DNA from: Phytohabitans sp052068095
Lineage (GTDB): Bacteria > Actinomycetota > Actinomycetes > Mycobacteriales > Micromonosporaceae
Assembly: GCF_052068095.1 (NCBI RefSeq)
Contig: NZ_JBQHDG010000011.1
Location: 241,051 to 305,050 of the forward strand
DNA length: 64,000 nt
Direction: 5' to 3'
Part shown: positions 19,600-27,630 of the stretch, in pieces
How positions within the stretch are numbered: the first letter of the stretch is position 1
Layout of the letters: the number at the start of each line of letters is the position of its first letter
Translations under genes and position numbers: made by a program
The notes under the pieces: model-generated
Databases searched by the model: none
Told to the model about the DNA's origin: nothing
Seen by the model: the letters and a program-made list of their open reading frames with translations, nothing else

Positions 19600-19690
19600 A
19601 GGTTGGATCGTAGCGTCGCCGGATAGCCATGTATCTCGAAGGCCGTCTATATTGAGGTTCTCGTGGTCTATCTGGCTGGGGAGGATCGCG

Positions 19691-20788
19691 ATGGCCGTTG
19701 CCGCAAGGCTGCGCGAGCATTGGTGGCCAGCCTCTTCGACGATCCAGAGCCGGCCGCTGGCGTCGCGCCGGGATGACGTCGTCACCCTGCTGGCCGGCAT
19801 CTGGTTTGTCATCGGGCTGTTTGTCGACGCGTGGGCCCACTCCAACCGGCCGCAGCTGGAGACGTTCTTCACGCCGTGGCACGCCGTCTTCTACTCTGGC
19901 TTCGTCGCCACCGCCGGCTGGGTCTGCTGGCTGGTGTGGCGCAACATCCTGACCGGCCGTCGCGGCATCGACGCCGTCCCGGTCGGCTACGGGCTGACCA
20001 TATTGGCGCTGGGCGTGTTCCTGCTCTCGGCGCTGGCGGACCTGATCTGGCACAGCGTCTTCGGTATCGAACAGAGCCTCGCCGCGGTCTTCAGCCCGAG
20101 CCACCTCGGGCTCGGCGCGTCGATGCTGCTGATCCTCACCAGCCCGCTGCGGTCGGCCTGGGCCAACCCGACGATGCCGGCCGCGCCGCCGCTGTCCCGT
20201 TTCCTGCCCGCCGCGCTCAGCGCCGGCGCGGCCGCCGGCCTCTTCGGGCTGTATCTCACGTTCGCCAACGCCGCGGGCTGGTCGGCCGAGTCGATCGTCC
20301 AGGCGTTCTCGACCATCCGCGAGGGCGACGGCACGACCCGGACCCGGGCCGCCACCTTGGCCGGCGACATCGCCCTCACCAACGCCATGCTGCTGGCGCC
20401 GATGCTCCTGCTGGCCCGCAGATGGCCGATACCGCCAGGGACCGCGACCGCGGTGTACGGCGTCTTCGGATTTCTGAGCTGCTCGGTGGACGCCTTCGAA
20501 TACCCCTCGACGTTCGCCGCGATCGTGCTGGCCGGGATAGCGGTGGACGCGCTGGTCTGGTGGCTCCGGCCGAGCCCGGGCCGCCGTGGCCGGTACTGGA
20601 CCTTCGCCGCCCTGGCCGCACTGGTGACCTGGAGCATCTACCTCGCGGCCGCCTCGATCGCCGCGGGCGGGCTGCCCGACGTGGTCGAGTACTGGACGGG
20701 CATGCCGGTCATCGCGGCACTGCACGGGCTGCTGCTCGGCGTCCTCTTCCTACCCGACACCAGGCACCAACCCGCCGCCGCACACTAG
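19691..20788 (+). CDS. Polytopic membrane protein, function unknown (365 aa)
   Basis: About nine hydrophobic spans start near residue 31. Charged, conserved-looking positions lie in and near the membrane: GLFVDAWAH, FFTPWHAVFYSGF, LADLIWHSVFGIEQSLAAVFSPSHLGL. The repeated His-containing motifs (WAH, PWH, WHS, PSHL) are reminiscent of membrane proteins that bind metal or heme, but I cannot name the family. The ATG follows GGGGAGG. The first 30 residues are cytoplasmic-looking and basic. Confidence 0.7.
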   Translation: MAVAARLREHWWPASSTIQSRPLASRRDDVVTLLAGIWFVIGLFVDAWAHSNRPQLETFFTPWHAVFYSGFVATAGWVCWLVWRNILTGRRGIDAVPVGYGLTILALGVFLLSALADLIWHSVFGIEQSLAAVFSPSHLGLGASMLLILTSPLRSAWANPTMPAAPPLSRFLPAALSAGAAAGLFGLYLTFANAAGWSAESIVQAFSTIREGDGTTRTRAATLAGDIALTNAMLLAPMLLLARRWPIPPGTATAVYGVFGFLSCSVDAFEYPSTFAAIVLAGIAVDALVWWLRPSPGRRGRYWTFAALAALVTWSIYLAAASIAAGGLPDVVEYWTGMPVIAALHGLLLGVLFLPDTRHQPAAAH

Positions 20789-20795
20789 TGGCGCG

Positions 20796-21455
20796 TTACT
20801 CGTACCGGTACTTCAGCGCGTCCGCCTCCGTCTGCTCGATGTCGGCGATCGTCAGCTCCGGCATCCGCAGCTGGGCCAGTGTCACCTCGGCCGAGGTCGG
20901 CTGGGCGTGCGCCGGCAGCCACTGATCCGGCTTCCAGACCGCGCCGCGCAGGAACGCCTTGGGACAGTGCGGGTAGACCTCCTCGATCCCCAGCACCAGC
21001 GCGCTGGCCGGCGGCTTGCCCACGGCGGTCAGCCGCGACAGCAGATCTGGGCGGGTGGAGACGCAGGCCCGCCCGTTTACCCTCAGCGTCGTGGTGCGCC
21101 CCGGGATGACGAACAGCAGCGCGGCCCGTCCGGTGGCGACGACGTTTTGGAGGCTGTCCAGACGCTTGTTGCCGGTCGCGTCCGGTATCGCCACCGTCCG
21201 TGAGTCCAGGACGCTGACGAAGCCGGCGGGGCCGCCGCGCGGGGAGATGTCACAGCCGCCCTCGGCGTCCACGCTGGCGACAAGCACCAGCGACGCGCAG
21301 CCGATCAACCGCCGGGTCTGTTCGGTGAGCTCGGTCATCTGCTTGCGCACCGCCCTGTCGCCGGGCAGCTCGTAGACCCGGCGCAACGCCTCCAGGTCGC
21401 GCACGGCGTCGAGGCGCAGCGAGTCGAAGGCGCTGGCGGCGAGGGCTTCTTTCAT
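20796..21455 (-). CDS. Pyridoxamine 5'-phosphate oxidase-like FMN-binding protein (DR2398 type)
   Basis: The 219-residue product fits the PPOX-like family of the DR2398/MSMEG_1061 type: an N-terminal helical extension, LVLVASVDAEGGCDISPRGGPAGFVSVLDSRTVAIPDATGNKRLDSLQNVVATGRAALLFVIPG across the FMN-binding barrel, and ALVLGIEEVYPHCPKAFLRGAVWKPDQW near the end. Family members bind FMN or F420 and their reactions are mostly unknown. TAGAGT (21462-21467, other strand) ends 6 nt before the ATG, so the message is probably leaderless. It converges on the membrane protein gene with a 7-nt gap. Confidence 0.82.
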   Translation of the reverse strand: MKEALAASAFDSLRLDAVRDLEALRRVYELPGDRAVRKQMTELTEQTRRLIGCASLVLVASVDAEGGCDISPRGGPAGFVSVLDSRTVAIPDATGNKRLDSLQNVVATGRAALLFVIPGRTTTLRVNGRACVSTRPDLLSRLTAVGKPPASALVLGIEEVYPHCPKAFLRGAVWKPDQWLPAHAQPTSAEVTLAQLRMPELTIADIEQTEADALKYRYE

Positions 21456-21477
21456 TCACCGACTCTACCTTTTGCCG

Positions 21478-21822
21478 TCAGTTCTCCGGGGTGCGCAGCA
21501 CGGTGTCGAGCCGGCCGTCCCGGTCGCGGTCGATGTAGGTGACGTCCGGCACCCCGTCACCGTCGAGGTCGAGCTGCACCACGTCGGCGATGCCGTCGCC
21601 ATCGAAGTCGGTGACCACCTCCACCGAGCCGTCCGGGTGCCGGCTCACAATCGAGCGAGCCTGGGTGTCCACCTCGCGTGGCGGCGCGGAGGCGGCCGCC
21701 CGCGCCGGCCGTGGGCCGGGCTCGCTGTCGTACACCGGCTCCACGCCGGCGCCGGCCGGCTCGATCTCCTCTTCCGAGGGGTAGACGGCGCCGCGCAAGG
21801 CCGGATCACGGTAGCTGCTCAT
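21478..21822 (-). CDS. Small protein with calcium-binding-like DxDxDG repeats
   Basis: The 114-residue protein has a proline/alanine-rich acidic first half and a C-terminal block with three DxDxDGxxD-like loops (DFDGDGIADVV, DLDGDGVPDV, DRDRDGRLD) at about residues 71-108. Such loops are found in thrombospondin type 3, dockerin and EF-hand-like calcium sites. No signal peptide is visible, so it may act inside the cell. The ATG at 21822 overlaps the end of the hydrolase gene by 17 nt, indicating co-transcription and translational coupling. A longer upstream extension in frame lacks support. Confidence 0.65.
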   Translation of the reverse strand: MSSYRDPALRGAVYPSEEEIEPAGAGVEPVYDSEPGPRPARAAASAPPREVDTQARSIVSRHPDGSVEVVTDFDGDGIADVVQLDLDGDGVPDVTYIDRDRDGRLDTVLRTPEN

Positions 21823-22735
21823 CGGGGTACGGTTCCCCGATGGCGCCGGCGGTAACCGTGATTCGTTCCTCCAGCCAGGCGAGCAGCGCGCTGGTGTATT
21901 CGGGGCTGATGGATTCGGGCGTGTCGGCGCCGGCGAGCGTCGGTGCGTGCGTACAGCCGGCGAGCTCACGGATGGTCAGGTCACGGGTGCCGGCGGCGCG
22001 CCGCCATATGTCGATGCTTTGCTCGGCCGGGGTCCATTCGTCCTTCTCGCCGTAGAACAGCAGCGTCGGGCAGCGCACCTGTGCGATGAACGGCTCGGGG
22101 TCATAGTCCATGTCGTCCCAGGTGCCAGGGTGGTCGCGGAGGTCGCGGGGGACGTAGGCCAGTGGAAACCAGGGCCGGTCGGCATAGCGGTCGACGACCG
22201 TTTGAGCGCTCCGGCGGTCGATGAGCCCGCGGACCACGCTCTCGAGGGCTTGGCGTAGCGCGGCCAGCTCGGCGAGGTCGGCGTCACCGTAACCGTTCAG
22301 CAGCAACTGTTGGGCGGTCCCGTACCGCATCTGGAGCGCTGGGCTCACCCCGCAGGTGCCGATCAGGATGAGGAATGCGATCAGCTCCGGCTGGCGGGCC
22401 GCCACCGCGGTCGCCGGCCAGGTGCCCTGGCTCCAGCCCCACAGACCCACAGGGACACCGCCGATCTCGCGGCGCAACCGTGCGACCGCCGCCAGGGCGT
22501 CGTCCGCCTGGACGGCAAACGGCACGTCGCCGTGCGCGCGCGGGCGGCGGTCGAAGCGCAGCACTGCCACGCCAGCCCGGGAAAGCACGCGTCCCAGATG
22601 CTCGTACAGCAAAGACGAACGCTGCGGTGTGGCTGAGCCGTGGAGGACGACCACGCCGGCGCGCGCGGGACCGTTGGGCGGTGTGTCCAATGTGGCGGGC
22701 AGCGAGACATCCTCAGCGTCGACATAAAGCTCCAC
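21806..22735 (-). CDS. Alpha/beta hydrolase (dienelactone-hydrolase-like)
   Basis: A 309-residue hydrolase with oxyanion segment VVVLHGSATPQRSS near residue 28, nucleophile GWSQG (Ser near 101), acid at KDEWTP (Asp near 237) and His at GCTHAPT (near 267). The arrangement suits an esterase or acyl-transfer enzyme acting on a small substrate. The GTG start lies 6 nt behind a CATACT hexamer on the same strand, compatible with a leaderless start. It overlaps the downstream calcium-loop protein gene by 17 nt. Confidence 0.8.
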   Translation of the reverse strand: MELYVDAEDVSLPATLDTPPNGPARAGVVVLHGSATPQRSSLLYEHLGRVLSRAGVAVLRFDRRPRAHGDVPFAVQADDALAAVARLRREIGGVPVGLWGWSQGTWPATAVAARQPELIAFLILIGTCGVSPALQMRYGTAQQLLLNGYGDADLAELAALRQALESVVRGLIDRRSAQTVVDRYADRPWFPLAYVPRDLRDHPGTWDDMDYDPEPFIAQVRCPTLLFYGEKDEWTPAEQSIDIWRRAAGTRDLTIRELAGCTHAPTLAGADTPESISPEYTSALLAWLEERITVTAGAIGEPYPDEQLP

Positions 22736-22751
22736 ACGGCCAGTATGGGCG

Positions 22752-23696
22752 TCATCCGGACCGTGGTGGTATCGCGCCGGTCTTGCGGGCGATCAGTGGA
22801 GAATGCTTGCCGGCGTGGGCGAGTTGCCATCGCAGGTTCAGCGGTTCGCTCGGGTTGGCTGTCGGGCCGTAGTGGGCGGCCAGCGCGTCTTTGACTCCCA
22901 GAAACAGCCACGCCCAGTAGGTCGGTCGCACGAGGTGCCACTCAAGGTCTGACAGCGGGCGCACCTCGTCGTAACCTCGTAGCACGTCGTCCTGGTACCC
23001 GCGCCAGGACAGCGCGAAGTCGGCGACCTGGAAGGTGTGGTGGGTGGCTTCGAAGTCGAGCAGGCCGGTCAGCCGTCCGTCGTCGAAGAGCAGGTTCCAC
23101 GGCGTGAAGTCACCGTGGATGACGCTGCGCGGCGCGTCCGGGTCGGGGTGGTCGGTGAACCACAACGCCGCGGCCTCCTGACAGCGCCGCAGCGTACGTC
23201 CCTGGTCCGGGTTCGCCTCCTCGTGCCGCCGAAGCCAGCGCTCCAGCTCGGGGTCTGTGACGACGTCCGCGGGTGCGTGAAACCCGCCTCGCTGATCGTC
23301 GATGCCCGTGGCCGCCGCGGCCGAGTGGAGCCGCGCCAACAGCCGGCCGCGGGCTCGCCGTTCGGCGGGCTTGTCCTTCTCGGCGGGGCGCGCGGGTCGG
23401 CCGGGTAGCCGGTGGAGCAGCACCCACGCTCCGTTCGGGCCGATCAGCGGTTCCTCGACCGGTTCGGGGGTAGGCCAGCCCTGGGCCCGCAGCGCCGCCG
23501 CGACCCGCAACGGGTACCGCCAGTCAGGAAAGGTCGCATCGTCGAAGTACTTCACGATTACCGCGGTACCTTTTCGCGTGGCCTCCCAGGTGCCGTTCAA
23601 CCGGTTCGCGAGTACCGGGCCGGGCGTCAGCCGCCAACGCGCGCACACTTCGGGATCGATCACCGAGGTTGCTTTCGGCCGCGCCGTATCGGTCAC
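22752..23696 (-). CDS. Aminoglycoside phosphotransferase-like kinase
   Basis: The 314-residue product has the APH/choline-kinase fold: an ATP-binding N-lobe (GTWEATRKGTAVIVKYFDD, with the Lys of VIVKYF near residue 49), a catalytic loop VIHGDFTPWNLLFDD (His-Gly-Asp near residues 189-191) and the metal-binding LTGLLDFEATHH. It phosphorylates a hydroxyl group of an unidentified substrate; true antibiotic resistance is not implied. The GTG start follows GGGAGGCGG. It is 16 nt upstream of the hydrolase gene on the same strand. Confidence 0.8.
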   Translation of the reverse strand: MTDTARPKATSVIDPEVCARWRLTPGPVLANRLNGTWEATRKGTAVIVKYFDDATFPDWRYPLRVAAALRAQGWPTPEPVEEPLIGPNGAWVLLHRLPGRPARPAEKDKPAERRARGRLLARLHSAAAATGIDDQRGGFHAPADVVTDPELERWLRRHEEANPDQGRTLRRCQEAAALWFTDHPDPDAPRSVIHGDFTPWNLLFDDGRLTGLLDFEATHHTFQVADFALSWRGYQDDVLRGYDEVRPLSDLEWHLVRPTYWAWLFLGVKDALAAHYGPTANPSEPLNLRWQLAHAGKHSPLIARKTGAIPPRSG

Positions 23697-23731
23697 GCGT
23701 CCGCCTCCCTGGCGGCCCTGTCGCCCAGTCT

Positions 23732-24202
23732 TTACGAGGCGGTGTTTTCCTTGGCGTCCAGGAAGAGGCCGATGGCCTCGACGACGAGGCGGTGGTCGTC
23801 GAGTTGCGGTAGGCCCGAGACGGTGACGGTGCCGACCGGGCCGGTGCCCTTGAGGATGATCGGGAAGCAGCCGCCGTGCGCGGCGTACAAAGCCGCATCG
23901 AGGTGGGGTTCCTCGTCGAAGGTCTTGCCGCGGTCGCGGTAGGACTGGCCGACGAGGTAGGAGCTGTGGCCGAACCGGCGCACGACGCGGATCTTGCGTT
24001 CGATCCAGTCGTCGTTGTCGGCGGAGGTGCCGGCGAGCGCGTAGTGGAAGAGTTGGTGGTCGCCGCGGCGGATGTCGACGGTGATCGCGTGGCCGCGCTC
24101 TCTGGCGAGCCTGACCAGCAGGTTTCCCAGGTCCCAGGCGTCGTCATGGTCAAAGCGGTCGAACTGGAGGCGTTCTTCCTGCTCCTGAAGCTCCGGCGTC
24201 AC
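23732..24202 (-). CDS. UPF0303 / heme-degrading domain-like protein
   Basis: A 156-residue protein with the UPF0303 pattern: FDHDDAWDLGNLLVRLARERGHAITVDIRRGDHQLFHYALAGTSADNDDWIERKIRVVRRFGHSSYLVGQSYR and AAHGGCFPIILKGTGPVGTVTVSGLPQLDDHRLVVEAI. The fold is that of the GlcG/HbpS family (heme- or cofactor-binding), but the function of this branch is unknown. GAAGGGAG precedes the GTG start. It heads a minus-strand run of genes down to 21478. Confidence 0.82.
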   Translation of the reverse strand: MTPELQEQEERLQFDRFDHDDAWDLGNLLVRLARERGHAITVDIRRGDHQLFHYALAGTSADNDDWIERKIRVVRRFGHSSYLVGQSYRDRGKTFDEEPHLDAALYAAHGGCFPIILKGTGPVGTVTVSGLPQLDDHRLVVEAIGLFLDAKENTAS

Positions 24203-24257
24203 GGCGTACCGCTCCCTTCCTCGATCCTCGCGAACGATCTAAGCAGAGGCCAACGTC

Positions 24258-24410
24258 CTAAGCAGAGGTCCTCGTCGAGGTCCACCGGCCGTGCAGCCGC
24301 AGCTCGCCGAGGACCGCGCCGACCAGGGCGGCGGTCAGGACGAACTCCTTCACTTGGCCGTGCACCAGCAGGTACAGCCGCTCGGCGACCGTAGGCCCGT
24401 CGTTCAACAC
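24258..24410 (-). pseudogene. Decayed N-terminal fragment of a GPP34-domain protein
   Basis: From a GTG at 24410 (GAGGGG upstream) the frame reads LNDGPTVAERLYLLVHGQ, then VLTAALVGAVLGELRLHGR. This resembles the start of GPP34 (Golgi phosphoprotein 3-like) domains, which continue with VDLD. Here the frame instead runs WTSTRTSA and stops; VDLDED appears in the neighbouring frame at the same place, so one base seems lost after HGR. The rest of the domain is missing. The 11-bp direct repeat CTAAGCAGAGG (24239-24249 and 24258-24268) lies at the break and includes the stop codon. A short functional peptide cannot be excluded. Confidence 0.5.
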
Positions 24411-24420
24411 GGCCCCTCGG

Positions 24421-24813
24421 TCATGGCGTTGGCACCGGCTCCACACGCCGGCGCAGCAGGCAGAACTCGTTGCCCTCGGGATCCGCGAGCACGTGCCAGC
24501 TTTCGTTTCCGGTCTGGCCGACGTCGGCCCGCCGGGCGCCCGCCGCGAGCAGCCGCTCGAGCTCCGCGTCCTGGTCGCGGTCGGTCGGGTTGACGTCGAT
24601 GTGCAGGCGCAGCTTGCCTGTCTTGGGCTCGTCGGTCGGGCTGAGCACGATGGTCGGCTGCGGGCCGCCGAAGCCGGCGTCGGCCGGGCCGATCTCGATG
24701 GCGCCGTCGTCCGCGCGCTCCAGCTCGACATAGCCGAGAACCTCGCACCAGAAGCGGGCGAGCAGCTCGGGATCGTGTACGTCCAGCACGAGCTCGGTTA
24801 TCCGGCAAGCCAT
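24421..24813 (-). CDS. VOC-family protein (glyoxalase-like)
   Basis: A 130-residue protein of the actinobacterial glyoxalase-like type: CRITELVLDVHDPELLARFWCEVLGYVELERADDGAIEIGP, then LRLHIDVNPTDRDQDAELERLLAAGARRADVGQTGNESWHVLADPEGNEFCLLRR. The last block carries the usual metal-ligand Glu (GNEFCLL). The ligand or substrate is unknown. The ATG at 24813 is supported by TATGGT (24820-24825, other strand) 6 nt upstream, a leaderless arrangement; a GTG two codons earlier is less likely. Its stop lies 11 nt before the decayed GPP34 frame. Confidence 0.82.
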   Translation of the reverse strand: MACRITELVLDVHDPELLARFWCEVLGYVELERADDGAIEIGPADAGFGGPQPTIVLSPTDEPKTGKLRLHIDVNPTDRDQDAELERLLAAGARRADVGQTGNESWHVLADPEGNEFCLLRRRVEPVPTP

Positions 24814-25036
24814 CCCCACACCATAGCGACGCGGTGCTCACCGCCCGCCCCCTCGCGTCGCATGCGGCGGGCGCCGACCGCCAGCAACCCGGCCGACGGC
24901 AGGAAGACGACGGCTCCCAGGATCGGTGCCTCCAGTGCGCTGTTCGGCACGCGCAACGTGTCCTCGCCCTCGTCCACCGGCGGACCTCGCCTTCGTGTCC
25001 ACCGAAGACTAGACAGCGAACCCTTTCAGTGGCCTT

Positions 25037-26425
25037 TCACGCGTCGGCCGGCGAGATGTTGTGGTTGAGGTGGAAGAGGTTTTCCGGGTCGTACCGGCGC
25101 TTGAGCTCGCGCAGGCGGGCGAGCTTCGCGGGGCCGTAGGCGCGGCGCACGCCCTGCGCGCCTTCGTCGGTGAGCGCGTTGACGTAGGCGCCGCTGGCGA
25201 AGGGCTCGACGGCGGCGCCGTACCGCCGGGCCGCCGCGATCCGGCGCTCGTCTTCGGTGGGGTCGGTCCACGCGGCGCTCGCCACGAACTCCACGAACAC
25301 GTCGCGGTGGCTGAAGGCCGTGTCGTCCGAGCCCAGCTCGGCGATCGCGCCGCCGTACGCCTGGAGGCTCGCCGCGGGCAGCAGCGCGACGTCGTCGTCG
25401 GCGCCGGCCGGCACACCTCGGCCGACGAAGGCGTCGATCGCGTCGTCGCTCAGCGCCCGCAGGTAGTGACCCTTCCAGTACCTGCGCTGGTAGTGCCCCT
25501 CCTGGGTGTCGTCCATGGTCTGGAGGTCGAGGTAGCTCATCGGCCGGACGCGTTCGACGGCCGGCGGTGCGGCCGCGCGCACCGCGGCGAGCTGGTCGCG
25601 CCCGTCGTCGGGGTCGCCGATCCAGACCAGCCCGACGCTCACCAGCGAACGGTGGTGCAGCGCCGGCGGAAGGAACGGCCACGCTCCCGCGGTGCCGACC
25701 CACGCGGTGAAGGTCGCCTCGCGCGGCGCGTGCGGGATCAGGTCTCGCCACAGCCGCAGCGCGGGCACCGCGTCCTGCGGGTGGTAGTAGAGGTCGAGGA
25801 CCAGCGCCTCGGTGCCGGTGTGGTGCAGGCGAAACTCGAACTCGGTGACCACGCCGAAGTTGCCCCCGCCGCCGCGCAGCCCCCAGAACAGGTCGGGGTT
25901 GACCGACTCGGTGGCGCTCAGCCGCTCACCGTCCGCGGTCACCAGGTCGAACCGGGTCACGTTGTCGCAGGTGAGGCCGTGCATGCGGGCGAGCCAGCCC
26001 ATGCCGCCGCCGAGGGTCAACCCGCCGACGCCGGTGTGCGAGACGTTGCCCGCCGGGGTGGCCAACCCGTACGGCTGGGTGGCGCGGTCCAGGGCGCCGA
26101 GCAGCGCGCCGCCCTGCACCCAGGCCCGCCGCTGGTCGGGATCGACCCGCACCGCGGCCATCGGGGTCAGGTCGAGCATCAGCCCACCGTCCGGCACGGA
26201 CATGCCCGCGACGCTGTGCCCGCCGCACCGCACGCCGATCTCGAGCCCTTCCGCGTCGGCGAACCGGATGGCCGCGGCGACGGCCGAGGGGTCCGCGCAC
26301 CGGACGATCATCGCCGGCCGGCGATCCACCATCGAGTTCCACACGGTGCGCGCGTCGTCGTAGCCGCGATCCTCGGGCAGCAGCACGTGACCGTTCACCT
26401 CGCGGCGCAGCTGTGCGAGAGCCAT
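25037..26425 (-). CDS. FAD-binding oxidoreductase with berberine-bridge (BBE) C-terminus
   Basis: The 462-residue protein has an FAD_binding_4 domain with the flavinylation motif RCGGHSVAGMSVPDGG (His near residue 70) and GVGGLTLGGGMGWLARMHGL, a substrate domain, and a C-terminal BBE motif YDPENLFHLNHNI. The position that is Cys in bicovalent enzymes reads VSHTG, so the flavin is probably held by His alone. Relatives oxidise sugars, alkaloids or polyketides with O2. The ATG at 26425 follows GGGAGGTGG; an upstream in-frame start is less likely. A homolog lies at 60122-61450. Confidence 0.85.
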   Translation of the reverse strand: MALAQLRREVNGHVLLPEDRGYDDARTVWNSMVDRRPAMIVRCADPSAVAAAIRFADAEGLEIGVRCGGHSVAGMSVPDGGLMLDLTPMAAVRVDPDQRRAWVQGGALLGALDRATQPYGLATPAGNVSHTGVGGLTLGGGMGWLARMHGLTCDNVTRFDLVTADGERLSATESVNPDLFWGLRGGGGNFGVVTEFEFRLHHTGTEALVLDLYYHPQDAVPALRLWRDLIPHAPREATFTAWVGTAGAWPFLPPALHHRSLVSVGLVWIGDPDDGRDQLAAVRAAAPPAVERVRPMSYLDLQTMDDTQEGHYQRRYWKGHYLRALSDDAIDAFVGRGVPAGADDDVALLPAASLQAYGGAIAELGSDDTAFSHRDVFVEFVASAAWTDPTEDERRIAAARRYGAAVEPFASGAYVNALTDEGAQGVRRAYGPAKLARLRELKRRYDPENLFHLNHNISPADA

Positions 26426-26581
26426 CCAGACCACCTCCCGCCGGGTCCACCTTTCGAGGGCCCGAGCCAACCACAGGCCTGCTTCATTCTGCCTTCAGCG
26501 CCGCCGCCCCGGTGCCCGCGGCGATCCAGTGAGCAACCGCCACGTCCGTGGTCTACCGCGGGCGTGTCGACGAGGGCTGAT

Positions 26582-26642
26582 GGAAGGTGTGCCTTCCGTA
26601 AAGTCAAGGACGCTTGACTATGTGGAAGGGACACTTTACCTT
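26582..26642 (+). promoter_or_regulatory. Leaderless promoter with nested palindromes
   Basis: Three inverted repeats are packed here: GGAAGG-TGTG-CCTTCC (26582-26597), AGTCAAG-GACG-CTTGACT (26602-26619) and outer arms GTAAAGT/ACTTTAC (26598-26604 and 26633-26639). TTGACT (26614-26619) and TACCTT (26637-26642) are spaced 17 bp and read as -35 and -10. Transcription would start at or next to the ATG at 26649. The perfect 7-bp palindrome overlaps the -35, as expected for a repressor site, most simply bound by the HTH protein encoded downstream. Confidence 0.6.
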
Positions 26643-26648
26643 CGTCTC

Positions 26649-27056
26649 ATGGCGAAAGAAGCACAGCAGGCTCAAGTGGCACGCGCGGCTCGCCGCGTCG
26701 TCCTCATCGACGGCATTCCGGTGGTCACGCTGGGCTGCGTGGCGCTGGCGCTGGGCAGCAGTCCCGACCAGAGCGCCACTCAGAAGGCGTGGTGGATCGC
26801 CGCTACCGGCATGTTCGCGCTTGCCGTGGCCTGGGTCCTGCTGCGCGCGTTCCGACGTGCGGACGAATACCTTCGCAAGGTCCAGCTGGAGAGCATGGCC
26901 ATCGCGTTCGCGGTCGTCCTCGTGGCGCTGCAAGTGGGCACTGTGCTCGATTCCGCCGGCGTCGTCCAGCTCCATCAGCTCACGCAGCCGATACTCATCG
27001 GCGGGCTGGCCATCTGGCAGGTGACCGCAGACCTGCGCACCCGCTTCAACCGATGA
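26649..27056 (+). CDS. Four-span membrane protein paired with an HTH regulator
   Basis: The 135-residue protein has a basic N-terminus and about four hydrophobic spans (residues 19-38, 47-66, 80-98 and 108-124), with RRADEYLRKVQLESMAIAF between the second and third. The layout is that of small membrane proteins found next to YozG-like regulators; function unknown. No ribosome site precedes the ATG, fitting a leaderless transcript. The stop overlaps the next gene's ATG in an ATGA junction, so the two are translated together. Confidence 0.7.
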   Translation: MAKEAQQAQVARAARRVVLIDGIPVVTLGCVALALGSSPDQSATQKAWWIAATGMFALAVAWVLLRAFRRADEYLRKVQLESMAIAFAVVLVALQVGTVLDSAGVVQLHQLTQPILIGGLAIWQVTADLRTRFNR

Positions 27057-27280
27057 AGAACCGCCTACGCGAGCTGCGAGCCGCCCGCCGGTGGAGCCAG
27101 GCCGACCTGGCCGACCGGTGCAAGGTCTCCCGGCAGGCCATCAACGCCATCGAGACTGAGCGGTACGACCCCAGCTTACCCCTGGCATTCACCATCGCCG
27201 ATGTCTTCGGCCAGACCATCGAGGAGATCTTCCTGCCCGACCGGGCGGACCCGACGGACGACACACGGACGTCGCGGTAG
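27053..27280 (+). CDS. Small XRE/Cro-type HTH regulator
   Basis: The 75-residue protein is essentially one helix-turn-helix domain: NRLRELRAARRWSQADLADRCKVSRQAINAIETERYDPSLPLAFTIADVFGQTIEEIF. It matches the YozG-like group of short Cro/C1 regulators that are co-encoded with a small membrane protein. It starts inside the stop codon of that gene. Self-regulation through the palindromes at 26582-26639 is the obvious hypothesis. The last codons (DTRTSR) overlap a short sequence that recurs at 17738. Confidence 0.8.
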   Translation: MKNRLRELRAARRWSQADLADRCKVSRQAINAIETERYDPSLPLAFTIADVFGQTIEEIFLPDRADPTDDTRTSR

Positions 27281-27347
27281 CTCACATCTTCAGGATTGGG
27301 TTTTCGGAGACAGCGCAGGTGCCGGCGTCACCGCGGGCCAGCGGTCC

Positions 27348-27527
27348 CTAGCCCCATTCCCGGGGGACCATGGGCTCCTGGGGCTCCTCGCGCGAGCGGT
27401 CGGCCTCCTCGGTCTCTACCAGGTCTTCCGGGCGCACCCGGGCGGGCAGGCTGCCGAACCGCACGTGCCGCAGGAAGGCCAGCTCGTCGTCGGTGAAGGG
27501 CTCGGCGCGATCGTGGTCTTCACTCAT
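27348..27527 (-). CDS. Small acidic hypothetical protein (59 aa)
   Basis: The frame reads MSEDHDRAEPFTDDELAFLRHVRFGSLPARVRPEDLVETEEADRSREEPQEPMVPREWG. It is charged, soluble and probably partly disordered. The ribosome site AAAGGAGGGG at ideal distance from the ATG is the main evidence that it is translated. It is divergent from the CBS-domain gene 103 nt away. I do not recognise a family. Confidence 0.65.
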   Translation of the reverse strand: MSEDHDRAEPFTDDELAFLRHVRFGSLPARVRPEDLVETEEADRSREEPQEPMVPREWG

Positions 27528-27630
27528 CGCCCCTCCTTTCCTGGAGCTCGATTGTCCTACCCGGCGGCGGAATGGGCCTAGGCTGGAACGGCACGGCCAT
27601 GTCCTGGATAGTGTGCCCCGGAGGGTCCAG

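Noticed and set aside
22752..23696. Calling the APH-like kinase and the AAC(3)-like protein antibiotic-resistance genes
   Set aside because: Both families include many chromosomal members with unrelated substrates, and there is no biosynthetic cluster or mobile element next to them.
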